A stretch of 6,373 nt of DNA from Ferdinandcohnia sp036965165 (GTDB lineage Bacteria; Bacillota; Bacilli; Bacillales; Bacillaceae_L): contig NZ_JBALOX010000231.1 of assembly GCF_036965165.1 (NCBI RefSeq), forward strand, positions 1 to 6,373, in the 5' to 3' direction. The position numbers were made by a program, and so were the translations under genes. This document shows, piece by piece, positions 1 to 5,915 of this stretch (its first letter is position 1; the number at the start of each line of letters is the position of its first letter). The notes under the pieces are model-generated. The model searched no databases. It was not told where the DNA came from and worked only from the letters and a program-made list of their open reading frames with translations.

Positions 1-300
1 ATAATACGAACGAGGCAGGTTAGTGAAAGAAGGGTAATGGAATTTAAGTGACGAATATTTAATGGGGAAGTTAGTATATCGTAAGGTGGGAAATCATTGA
101 AGAAAATTTGTTAGGAAACTTTTTGGGTTATTTTTTGCTTTAGGAAATTTTATGGTTCTTCTAGTTTCGATTAGAAGTAGGTCAAGTTTTGTAGATTTTT
201 TGGGATACAGTCTTAGCCTATAGGGGAATGGATCAACGTATAGAATTGAAAAATTTTCTGTTTCAGTCTACTTTATACCTGTGCGCTTTTTTCAGAAAAT
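1..300. other. Stretch without a recognisable gene (contig end)
   Basis: I find no credible open frame with a ribosome binding site on either strand; stops are dense in all frames. The stretch is AT-rich. It contains a repeat fragment at its left edge (9-28), a small hairpin (CTTCTA at 158-163 pairing with TAGAAG at 172-177, 8-base loop), and homopolymer-rich sequence leading into the inverted repeat at 307-350. It may be intergenic or decayed sequence. Because it lies left of an assembly gap, its true distance from the genes to the right is unknown. Confidence 0.6.
9..28 (+). repeat. Fragment of a dispersed small repeat (right end)
   Basis: AACGAGGCAG at 9-18 is identical to 5966-5975, and the next six bases (GTTAGT against TATAGT) differ at two positions, so 14 of 16 match. 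In the second copy this string lies just before the right end of the repeat at 5916-5985. The left-hand part of this copy would lie outside the window. The match is short, so this is only a probable third copy. Confidence 0.4.
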
Positions 301-306
301 AAAAAA

Positions 307-350
307 GGGCTGTCCAAAAAGTCAACCTTCACCGACTTTTTGGACAGCCC
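307..350. repeat. Perfect 17-bp inverted repeat: IS-end-like or terminator hairpin
   Basis: The arms at 307-323 (GGGCTGTCCAAAAAGTC) and 334-350 (GACTTTTTGGACAGCCC) are exact reverse complements around a 10-base loop. Read on the minus strand, the hairpin is followed by TTTTTTATTTT, an excellent Rho-independent terminator layout. From memory, hairpins with GGCTGTCC...GACAGCC arms commonly sit at the 3' end of IS1182-like transposase genes in Bacillus. No transposase is visible in the window, so the link to an insertion sequence is an inference. The hairpin ends three bases before the N run, as expected if assembly broke at a repeat. It could also simply terminate the minus-strand kinase gene. 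Confidence 0.75.
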
Positions 351-353
351 CTT

Positions 354-374
354 NNNNNNNNNNNNNNNNNNNNN
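354..374. other. Assembly gap (21 N)
   Basis: There are 21 consecutive N. The gap truncates the minus-strand kinase gene on its right and touches an IS-end-like inverted repeat on its left. The number of N may be a scaffolder estimate, so a much longer repeat, for example an insertion sequence, could be missing here. Confidence 0.95.
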
Positions 375-948
375 AATCTTTCCATTCTGCATAAGATTCT
401 GGATCTATATTTTTTAACTTTTTCAAAAATGATGGTAACATACCTAATCTTTTCAAATCGTTAAACAGTTCCTTTGGTCTTGACCGAATCTTTGTACATG
501 AATTATAATGATCTATTACTTTTAATTTTTTTCCCCCATTTTGCCTAGTTACGATAATATGGGACATTCGTGCGTCCAATCTAGTAAACTTTAAACGCTT
601 AATTTCTTTTAGCATGAATAGAATTTCCTTCGTCATATTATCAGATATGAACCCTTTAGACTGTAAATACTGGAATAAAGTTGGACCCTCAAAATATTCC
701 ATAATAATAAAGTTCGGCCCTACCTCATATAGCCTTGGAATAATAGGAGACTCCTGTGCAACTTTTAATACATCCCCCTCTTTACGAGCTCTTTCTGGTT
801 TACCGTAAATTTTTACACATTTATCTGAAGAAATTCTAAAGACAGCTCCTTGATTCCCCTTGCCTATTAGCGGATACGACGTTGGATTATTAATTACCTC
901 TACTTGATGTTTCCCTTGAACTACACGAATTGATTTAATATCCTCCAA
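375..948 (-). CDS. YrzF-like small serine/threonine protein kinase, 3' end lost in gap
   Basis: 191 codons are readable before the gap. The protein has the plan of a minimal eukaryotic-type protein kinase: a glycine-rich loop IGKGNQGAVF (28-37), the ATP-anchoring lysine in CVKIY (K46), a likely helix-C glutamate (E57), a hinge-like MEYFEG (83-88), a catalytic-loop equivalent LDARMSHIIV (D125) and a DFG equivalent VIDHY (D146). It most resembles the YrzF/YbdM group of Bacillus kinases, which are about 215-255 residues long, so only the C-terminal tip is probably missing. Oddities are His (H130) where the catalytic loop normally has Asn, and DHY in place of DFG, so catalysis may be altered or absent. 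The start is TTG, 6 bases after AAGGGAGTGG (964-955), and no in-frame ATG occurs before residue 83. It lies 171 bases downstream of the HipA-like gene on the same strand. The apparent reading frame through the N run into the hairpin is an artefact. Confidence 0.8.
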
Positions 949-954
949 TTATTA

Positions 955-964
955 CCACTCCCTT
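955..964 (-). promoter_or_regulatory. Ribosome binding site fixing a TTG start (kinase)
   Basis: On the minus strand AAGGGAGTGG is followed by TAATAA and then TTG at 948-946. The GTG inside this site opens a frame that stops after a few codons, so TTG is the supported start. Confidence 0.65.
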
Positions 965-1119
965 AATTCTTCTAATATATATATAATGCTTACCGTTGGA
1001 GTTTGCTTGGACAGGAGCCAATTCGTGATAAAAGAGGCTTTTAAACATCAAATAGGTAATTCAAACACTAAATTATTAAGAATACTTTAGTAAATTCTTG
1101 ATAAGTAGATAGCATTCTA

Positions 1120-1938
1120 TTATTTCCATCCAGTATAATAGTCCTTCGAATTATTTAAGATTTCAGGCAGATTTTCTGCGCGTTTTATAAGTGCTCTTGC
1201 AAAAACTTTTTTTTCTTTTGATGTGATTTTCCAAGAGTCAGGAATAAGGTCCATTATCTCTAAAATATCTTCCTTACTAATTCTTTGTATTTCTTTAATA
1301 GCTTTATCGAAAGGATTACTTCCCCTCACATATGGGACAAATTGATCATATAGTTCTCCTCTGAAAGAATAATTTGTTATATTTTGATATTTGTTTAACA
1401 TTTCTATATTCCATCGAAGAGCCCCTAATACAAGTTCTGTAGAAGTAAATGCAATTCCATGATCAATTAGATACCATTTATTCGTTTTCTTATCTAATAA
1501 AATGTTAGCCATTTTATTAGCACGGTCCCAGTTAAGTACCCAATGATCAAAAGCAATCACCCAAGGTATAAGGTGCCTGTTAGTTAGATTAATAAAGTCT
1601 TCCTTAGATTTAGGCTCGGAAACTTCTGTATGAAAAAGGGTACCCCAGGCTATGCCTGGTTTTAGGTTAGCTAAATTTGGAAAAGTTGCTTTATCAGGTA
1701 GTAATTCAGGTATAACATGGATAAAAGATGTAGAAAATGTCGGGAGATTAAGCATTTTTGCGAGCATTGTTCCAATATAGTCATTAGCAATACACCTTCT
1801 ACCCTGTTTATTTCCAGGCAGTTTTACTACATATAAATGACCATTTGAACATTCATATAATTGGCTTTGCATAGCACTACCTTCGATAGAACTAATATGC
1901 CGTACTGCTACTAACAAAGAATTTGAGTCATATTGCAA
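1120..1938 (-). CDS. HipA-like kinase-fold protein (HipA_2 type)
   Basis: This 272-residue soluble protein has no signal peptide or membrane segment. It matches the family annotated as HipA-like kinase domain, distant from the HipA toxin kinase. Visible landmarks are YVVKLPG (K39, likely ATP contact), a catalytic-loop segment DHWVLNWDRANKMANILL (131-148) with D138 and N145, and a metal-binding-type IDHGIAF (D159). A helical C-terminal part (about 205-265) follows. Key residues look intact, so it may be an active phosphotransferase; its substrate is unknown. No HipB-like DNA-binding partner is next to it, so it is not a classical hipBA toxin-antitoxin pair. The start is TTG, 6 bases after AAGGAGATGA; an in-frame TGA lies 9 bases upstream, and the nearby ATG opens a frame that stops at once. 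It begins 31 bases after the glycosyltransferase stop, so the two are probably one operon. Confidence 0.82.
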   Translation of the reverse strand: MQYDSNSLLVAVRHISSIEGSAMQSQLYECSNGHLYVVKLPGNKQGRRCIANDYIGTMLAKMLNLPTFSTSFIHVIPELLPDKATFPNLANLKPGIAWGTLFHTEVSEPKSKEDFINLTNRHLIPWVIAFDHWVLNWDRANKMANILLDKKTNKWYLIDHGIAFTSTELVLGALRWNIEMLNKYQNITNYSFRGELYDQFVPYVRGSNPFDKAIKEIQRISKEDILEIMDLIPDSWKITSKEKKVFARALIKRAENLPEILNNSKDYYTGWK

Positions 1939-1944
1939 AATGAT

Positions 1945-1954
1945 TCATCTCCTT
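1945..1954 (-). promoter_or_regulatory. Ribosome binding site fixing a TTG start (HipA-like)
   Basis: AAGGAGATGA on the minus strand matches the 16S anti-Shine-Dalgarno complement AAGGAGGTGA with one mismatch. It lies 6 bases before TTG. The overlapping ATG reads only six codons before a stop. Confidence 0.75.
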
Positions 1955-1969
1955 ATCTCTGGTAGAGAA

Positions 1970-3046
1970 TTATTTTTTCGTTTTCACTGTCGAACTGACT
2001 AAAGGGGGGAGTATATTTTGATAATAATGATATTTTTGAATGTAACTCGGAAAGTTGTCTATTAGCGGATCATATGGGAGACTTTCATTTATGTTCAATA
2101 TCCTTTTATAGATGTTTAGGTAATTCTCTGCCATCAGGTTGACCGTGAAAAAATCAATAACGTACCTCCGGAGGTTTTTTGGTTTAACCGGAAGTTCTGG
2201 TTGTTTTAATTTTTCAATCATCTCTTCTGTTGTACTACAAATCATATAAGGGAAACCTTTCATTACTTCAGCCACTGAGCCTTTGTTAAAAGTCAATACA
2301 GGTGTTCCGCAAGCCATAGCTTCAATCATTACGAGACCGAATGGTTCGTCCCATGTGCTAGGGAACAAAAGGCATCTAGCATTTTTAAGTAAATCTTGTT
2401 TCTGTTGTCCACCTACAGATCCAACGTATATTAGGTTAGGATTTTTCTCCAACCTTGGTTTAATATTGTTATAAAACAATTCTGGATCATGGATAGGTCC
2501 CGCAATTACAAGTTTTTTTCCTATACTTTCTGCAACATTAATTGCATGTAAAATACCCTTTTCTCGGACAAGTCTACCCATAAACAATAAATAATCATCT
2601 TTTTTAGACTTGAATTGGAACTCCTCAGGTCTAAGTCCGTTATGAACATAAAATCCCTTCCCACCACCTATTACCTGTAGACTATTACTGCTTACGTAAA
2701 CGGGATTATTAACATTTAGTTGGAAGGGAAGATGGATTGTATTGACTACCGGAATATGAAAATTTCTAAAACGACCAATTGCTGCTGAAAATGTATGATC
2801 ATGAATTATGTCAACATTTTCAGGTAAGTTCTCCAATACAAAACGGCCGATTTTTTCATCATCTCTTTCTAAAAATGGATAGTGAATGATCTTTCCACTG
2901 CTTTTACTTCCTTTTGGTGCAAATAGTGTGATGTCGTATCCCATCTGGATAAGCTCCTCGGTTAGTTCAGAAACGACTCGTTCTGTTCCTCCATCCCTTA
3001 CCGGTGGAATAATCTCACTATTCGGAGCAATGTGCACAATTTTCAA
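1970..3046 (-). CDS. Glycosyltransferase, GT-B fold, GT4-like
   Basis: This 358-residue cytoplasmic protein has the two Rossmann-like domains of GT4-type retaining glycosyltransferases, which move a sugar from a nucleotide-sugar donor to an acceptor. The N-terminal half shows HIAP (5-8), the acceptor-side glycine motif DGGTERVVSEL (18-28) and IIHDHT (80-85). A linker HNGLRPEEF (135-143) precedes the donor domain, which has FMGRLVREKG (155-164), the nucleotide-binding VGSVGGQQKQDLL region and the EX7E motif EPFGLVMIE (E234, E242). The core ends near residue 315. About 40 further residues are rich in Tyr and Pro and are not needed for the fold. The start is TTG, 5 bases after GGAGGTG; the ATG overlapping that site stops after three codons. 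It leads the minus-strand group and is divergent from two more glycosyltransferases, which suggests shared work on one glycan. Donor and acceptor cannot be read from the sequence. Confidence 0.9.
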   Translation of the reverse strand: MKIVHIAPNSEIIPPVRDGGTERVVSELTEELIQMGYDITLFAPKGSKSSGKIIHYPFLERDDEKIGRFVLENLPENVDIIHDHTFSAAIGRFRNFHIPVVNTIHLPFQLNVNNPVYVSSNSLQVIGGGKGFYVHNGLRPEEFQFKSKKDDYLLFMGRLVREKGILHAINVAESIGKKLVIAGPIHDPELFYNNIKPRLEKNPNLIYVGSVGGQQKQDLLKNARCLLFPSTWDEPFGLVMIEAMACGTPVLTFNKGSVAEVMKGFPYMICSTTEEMIEKLKQPELPVKPKNLRRYVIDFFTVNLMAENYLNIYKRILNINESLPYDPLIDNFPSYIQKYHYYQNILPPLVSSTVKTKK

Positions 3047-3051
3047 TTTTA

Positions 3052-3058
3052 CACCTCC
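3052..3058 (-). promoter_or_regulatory. Ribosome binding site fixing a TTG start (GT-B)
   Basis: GGAGGTG on the minus strand is followed by TAAAA and then TTG at 3046-3044. The ATG overlapping it reads ATG GAG GTG TAA and cannot be the gene start. Confidence 0.75.
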
Positions 3059-3072
3059 ATACCTTTTTTATC

Positions 3073-3111
3073 TATAACATATATATTGATTTAGAACATA
3101 TATATGTTATA
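3073..3111. repeat. 14-bp perfect inverted repeat in divergent promoter region
   Basis: TATAACATATATAT (3073-3086) and ATATATATGTTATA (3098-3111) are exact reverse complements separated by 11 bases. Nested in it is a 14-bp perfect palindrome AACATATATATGTT (3095-3108). It lies between two divergent transcription units and overlaps the proposed minus-strand promoter, so it could be a regulator-binding site. It could also arise from AT-rich composition. Confidence 0.5.
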
Positions 3112-3124
3112 ACAATTTTATGGT
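3098..3124 (-). promoter_or_regulatory. Candidate late-sporulation promoter for the minus-strand operon
   Basis: On the minus strand, AC (3124-3123) is followed by exactly 16 bases and then CATATATAT (3106-3098). This resembles the SigK layout, AC-N16-CATAnnnTA, except that the last two bases are AT instead of TA. Transcription would begin near 3090, giving a leader of about 45 bases before the TTG at 3046. The region is so AT-rich that chance matches are likely. Confidence 0.3.
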
Positions 3125-3144
3125 TATGAAAATTGTCATTAATT

Positions 3145-3172
3145 ACAATAAATACGCATTTTACATATATAT
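3145..3172 (+). promoter_or_regulatory. Candidate promoter for the paired GT-A genes
   Basis: AC (3145-3146), 17 bases, then CATATATAT (3164-3172) repeats the layout seen on the opposite strand. An overlapping TATAAT (3173-3178) could instead be a SigA -10 box, but no convincing -35 lies 16-18 bases upstream of it. Either reading puts the start a few bases to about 20 bases before the GTG at 3195. Confidence 0.3.
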
Positions 3173-3194
3173 TATAATGATCAACGTGAGGTGA

Positions 3195-4202
3195 GTGAAA
3201 ATAATTTTTTTTTCAATTGCAACTGCATCGCAATTACCACGTGTATTTGTTCTTGCAAGATCACTTAAACGTCACCATCCAAATTCAAAGTTTGTTCTCC
3301 TTTTACTTGAAAGGACGGTTCATCTTTCAGCAGAATATTCTTCATTTATTGATGAAGTAAAACTTCCAAAAGATATTAAAATTAATGAATGGGTATACCT
3401 TTTGTTTGCACATTCCTCCATTGATGTTTCAGGAGCGTTTAAGGGGCATTTTTTTAAATATTTATTGGAAAAATATCCTGAAGGGGAGATAATTGTTCAT
3501 GTGGATCCCGATATGTATGCATTGGGACCGTTTGATGAACTAGTTGCAGAAACTACGAATGCTCCAATAGTTTTAGTCCCTCATCTTTTGGAACCATCAA
3601 GTGAAGGTGAATTTTACAGAGAACTTTTAATTCTTCTTGATGGAGTTTTTCACAGTGGATTAATAGCTGTAAAAAATTGCAAAGAATCAAAACGATTTTC
3701 ATCATGGTGGGGAAATTTATCATTGAGCCATGTTGACGATATGACAGCTGGAAATTATATGGATCAAAAATGGTTAAGTTACGCTCCTAATTTTTTCGAT
3801 ACAGCAATCCTTTACCATCCGGGCTATTTTGTTGCTTCTTGGAATCTACATGAAAGAGGAAATAAGCTAATTAGAGAGAACGGAGGCTTTATGCTGGAAA
3901 ATGTACCACTCCGTTGTTTCGGATTCCATAATATAAATGGAATATTTGATCGGGCAATCCAAGCATTCTCAAATGATGAAAATGAAACTTTGAAGGAAAT
4001 TATCTTCATATACCAACAAGAATTACGATGGATGGATTGTAGTCATTTTCTTCCAGAGGAATGGGGCTATGGATATTTTGGAGACGAGACCAAAATTTCT
4101 GATAAAGATCGGCTAAAATATAGGGAAAGTGAATCACTACGTCACAAAATTCCTAATCCATTTTTAGTTTCTGCAAAAGAATTTAGGAATGGAGGAATTT
4201 AA
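3195..4202 (+). CDS. GT-A-like glycosyltransferase, first of a tandem pair
   Basis: This 335-residue soluble protein has the plan of a GT-A nucleotide-sugar transferase. An N-terminal beta-alpha segment (MKIIFFSIATASQ, then ARSLKRHHP) leads to a DxD-type metal and nucleotide-sugar motif, HVDPDMY (D104, D106). Then come FHSGLIAVK (152-160), MDQKWL (189-194), HPGYFVASWNLHER (208-221) and FGFHN (242-246). It ends with WGYGYFGDETKIS, a tail I associate with this bacterial family of surface-polysaccharide glycosyltransferases. It aligns along its whole length with the next gene. The start is uncertain: GTG at 3195 abuts GAGGTGA (3188-3194) with almost no spacer, and an in-frame TGA lies directly upstream. 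The paralogue's first residue aligns with the third residue here (ATA at 3201). The next gene's ribosome binding site lies inside this gene's 3' end. Confidence 0.82.
   Translation: MKIIFFSIATASQLPRVFVLARSLKRHHPNSKFVLLLLERTVHLSAEYSSFIDEVKLPKDIKINEWVYLLFAHSSIDVSGAFKGHFFKYLLEKYPEGEIIVHVDPDMYALGPFDELVAETTNAPIVLVPHLLEPSSEGEFYRELLILLDGVFHSGLIAVKNCKESKRFSSWWGNLSLSHVDDMTAGNYMDQKWLSYAPNFFDTAILYHPGYFVASWNLHERGNKLIRENGGFMLENVPLRCFGFHNINGIFDRAIQAFSNDENETLKEIIFIYQQELRWMDCSHFLPEEWGYGYFGDETKISDKDRLKYRESESLRHKIPNPFLVSAKEFRNGGI
4191..4195 (+). promoter_or_regulatory. Ribosome binding site inside the upstream gene (translational coupling)
   Basis: GGAGG lies within the last codons of the first GT-A gene, 10 bases before ATG 4206. 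The stop of the upstream gene falls between this site and the start, an arrangement typical of coupled translation. Confidence 0.65.
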
Positions 4203-4205
4203 ACA

Positions 4206-5177
4206 ATGATTTTCGGTACTGTAATTACAGCCAGCCATTGGCCAAAGGCGAAGTTACTTGCAGCTTCCATTAGGCGTTCAATACCAGATGCAAAAATCGT
4301 AATATGTCTTGTTGAACGGACTATTCCAGATGAGTTAAGAGGAACAGATGAAATATGGCTTGCCAAAGATTTGAGTAATACTGGTGATTTTGATAAACGA
4401 ATCTTTCGGTACAAACCTTTTGAAGCATGCTGTTCTGTTAAGCCATTACTTCTACGTGAATTAATGATTCGTTTTCCAGAAGAAAATCATTTTGTAATAA
4501 TTGATTCCGATATACAGGTATTTTCTCCATTTAAAGAGATAGAGGATCTTCTAACTAAACATCCAATTATACTTACTCCACATCATTTAAATTATAAAGC
4601 TCCACCGTGGCTGTACAACTATGCGTTACTATATGGGATCTTTAATGCAGGCTTAATTGCAGCAAACTCTTCAGAAACTTCAAGACGATTTGCAGAATGG
4701 TGGATAGAGCGCACTCATCGTCACGCACAATTTGATATAAAAAAAGGACTTTTTGCCGAACAGCGCTGGTTAAATTTTTGCCCCGTTCTCTTCCATGCGA
4801 AACCAATTAAGCACCCTGGCTACAATGTAGCATCATGGAATTTACATGAACGAAATGTGTCCCGGTCTAGTCAAGGAGAATTTATGATTAATGGCGAGCA
4901 TTTACGTTGTTTTCATTATCATAATCACCAAGAATTGTTAAAGAGGTGTAAGGAAGGAGAATTTAACAATAATTCTACTCTTCTTGAACTAGTAAATTCA
5001 TATGTAACAGCTCTGAAAAATTTAAACGAAGTTACACGCAACCAATGGAGTTATGGGTATTTTGAAAATGGAGAAGAAATTAATGAAGAAACACGTAAAA
5101 TTTATGGGAAGAATATCGGTTATGAAAAGCTTCCAATGAGTCCATTTGAACTCTCAAATAATTCGTTTATGATTTAA
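4206..5177 (+). CDS. GT-A-like glycosyltransferase, second of a tandem pair
   Basis: This 323-residue soluble protein is a clear paralogue of the preceding gene product. It keeps the same ordered landmarks: MIFGTVITASH, the DxD-type IIDSDIQVF (D100, D102), FNAGLIAAN (146-154), EQRWL (185-189, against DQKWL upstream), HPGYNVASWNLHER (203-216), FHYHN (236-240) and the closing WSYGYFENGEEI. The pair therefore arose by duplication and has diverged, probably to add different sugars or use different acceptors in one pathway; that split is an inference. Only three bases separate it from the upstream stop, so the two are one operon. ATG at 4206 has a good GGAGG 10 bases away. No signal peptide or membrane segment is seen. 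Donor and acceptor are unknown. Confidence 0.85.
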   Translation: MIFGTVITASHWPKAKLLAASIRRSIPDAKIVICLVERTIPDELRGTDEIWLAKDLSNTGDFDKRIFRYKPFEACCSVKPLLLRELMIRFPEENHFVIIDSDIQVFSPFKEIEDLLTKHPIILTPHHLNYKAPPWLYNYALLYGIFNAGLIAANSSETSRRFAEWWIERTHRHAQFDIKKGLFAEQRWLNFCPVLFHAKPIKHPGYNVASWNLHERNVSRSSQGEFMINGEHLRCFHYHNHQELLKRCKEGEFNNNSTLLELVNSYVTALKNLNEVTRNQWSYGYFENGEEINEETRKIYGKNIGYEKLPMSPFELSNNSFMI

Positions 5178-5215
5178 AATTCAAGTATGTTATTGACTTT
5201 TAGATTCCTAATAAA

Positions 5216-5246
5216 GTGAGATAGTAGTGATCTCATCTATTTTTGA
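5216..5246 (+). terminator. Weak terminator-like hairpin after the GT-A pair
   Basis: TGAGAT (5217-5222) pairs with ATCTCA (5230-5235) around a 7-base loop, with a possible G-T pair outside. ATTTTTG follows from about 5239. It lies 39 bases after the stop. The stem is short and AT-rich, so termination would be inefficient. Confidence 0.4.
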
Positions 5247-5360
5247 TACACTTTGATGCTTTTTGGTTTTATGTTTAGTTGAGCATAAAAAATTTGATTA
5301 GTCTTCCTTATGTCATTCAATATGCTCTTCTTGATTATCAAAGATTGTGAAATAGTGTAC

Positions 5361-5440
5361 TTAAGCTAACGGGTGCGATAGTCCAAGATTATCGCTTATT
5401 TTTGTTGAGGTTATTAAGCCATCGGAACAGTTTAGCTTAA
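5361..5440. repeat. 80-bp small repeat with terminal inverted repeats (copy A)
   Basis: The unit begins TTAAGCTAAC (5361-5370) and ends CAGTTTAGCTTAA (5428-5440). The outer nine bases, TTAAGCTAA, form a perfect terminal inverted repeat. Inside is AACGGGTGCGAT (5368-5379), shared exactly with the copy at 5916-5927, and a hairpin GCGATA (5375-5380) with TATCGC (5390-5395) followed by TTATTTTTG. The layout resembles a tiny non-autonomous, MITE-like element. I recall similar strings between genes in Bacillus genomes but cannot name the family. No target-site duplication is obvious. Confidence 0.65.
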
Positions 5441-5501
5441 AAAGAAGGGAATTTATCTCTTTAATAGAATAAATAGGAAAAGAATTCCTAGGAGGGTTTT
5501 T

Positions 5502-5900
5502 ATGTTTTTCGAAATGACTTATCAGGTTCGGGTCACTGATATAAAAGAAGGTCAAAAGTGGTATGAAACTTTTCTAAATAAGGCTCCCGATTTTATTCCA
5601 CATGAAGGATTTGTGGAATGGGAACTAATACCTGGTTGCTGGCTGCAAGTGGCAGAGGGGGAACCGACTGAAGGCAGTGGCCCCCTTCGTTTAGGGATCA
5701 AAGATATAATTGCACAAAAGGATAGGTTAGTTCGAGAATTGAATGTTGAAAATTTCGAAGTATTCTCACGTCAAGAAGTACCTGTAAAATGGGGAACTTT
5801 TACTGATCCTTGGGGAAATCGCATTGGGTTATTTGAATACGTAGACAAGATAGAAGAAAACCTACGGATTAATACCATTTTGAATAAAATAGAAGTTTAA
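5502..5900 (+). CDS. VOC superfamily protein (glyoxalase/bleomycin-resistance fold)
   Basis: This 132-residue cytoplasmic protein has the length and pattern of a single VOC subunit made of two beta-alpha-beta-beta-beta modules. Typical landmarks are the opening MFFEMTYQVRVTDIKEGQKWY, given here as strand plus helix (1-21), VEWELIPGCWLQVAEG (38-53), and the closing FTDPWGNRIGLFEY (100-113), the common DPxGN-x3-E end motif with E112. VOC enzymes usually bind a divalent metal with His/Glu ligands from each module. E112 and E41 or Q49 are candidates, but I cannot assign all ligands. The family includes isomerases, dioxygenases and resistance proteins; the substrate here is unknown. ATG 5502 follows AGGAGGG (5490-5496) at 5 bases. 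The gene appears to be alone, with its own terminator, and has no evident link to the glycosyltransferases. Confidence 0.85.
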   Translation: MFFEMTYQVRVTDIKEGQKWYETFLNKAPDFIPHEGFVEWELIPGCWLQVAEGEPTEGSGPLRLGIKDIIAQKDRLVRELNVENFEVFSRQEVPVKWGTFTDPWGNRIGLFEYVDKIEENLRINTILNKIEV

Positions 5901-5915
5901 TTTTCTTCTTCAAAA

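Larger units (their letters stand above)
5178..5501. other. 324-bp spacer between GT pair and VOC gene
   Basis: I see no supported gene here. It holds the weak hairpin at 5216-5246, an 80-bp repeat at 5361-5440 and the VOC ribosome binding site (AGGAGGG at 5490-5496). No promoter with both a good -35 and a good -10 stands out before the VOC gene; TAGAAT at 5465-5470 is an isolated -10-like string. Confidence 0.6.

Noticed and set aside
322..374. Extension of the kinase reading frame through the N run into the hairpin
   Set aside because: The N bases are unknown and the nine residues beyond them translate a perfect inverted repeat. This is chance frame continuity.
1029..1043. Hairpin TAAAAG-AGG-CTTTTA between the two kinase-fold genes
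   Set aside because: The stem is 6 bp of mostly A-T with a 3-base loop and no T-tract, too weak to call a terminator. The nearby AAGAAT/ATTCTT pair (1078-1099) is equally weak.
1120..1938. HipBA toxin-antitoxin system
   Set aside because: No small helix-turn-helix HipB gene is adjacent, and the protein is shorter than the HipA toxin and of the divergent HipA_2 type.
3133..3161. SigA promoter using TTGTCA (3133-3138) as -35
   Set aside because: At 17 bases downstream the sequence is GCATTT, not a -10, and the TATAAT at 3173 is 34 bases away.
4199..4414. Minus-strand open frame opposite the second GT-A gene
   Set aside because: It is the antisense shadow of a well-supported coding region. 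The same holds for the frames at 614-808, 2283-2474, 2886-3077 and 3824-4009.
5178..5360. Small RNA, riboswitch or CRISPR in the spacer
   Set aside because: There are no regularly spaced direct repeats, no recognisable aptamer core and no strong promoter-terminator pair. Short matches such as ATGCT/AGCAT are expected by chance.
5361..5555. Minus-strand open frame of 64 codons
   Set aside because: It overlaps the 80-bp repeat and the VOC start, has no ribosome binding site of note, and its composition is not protein-like.
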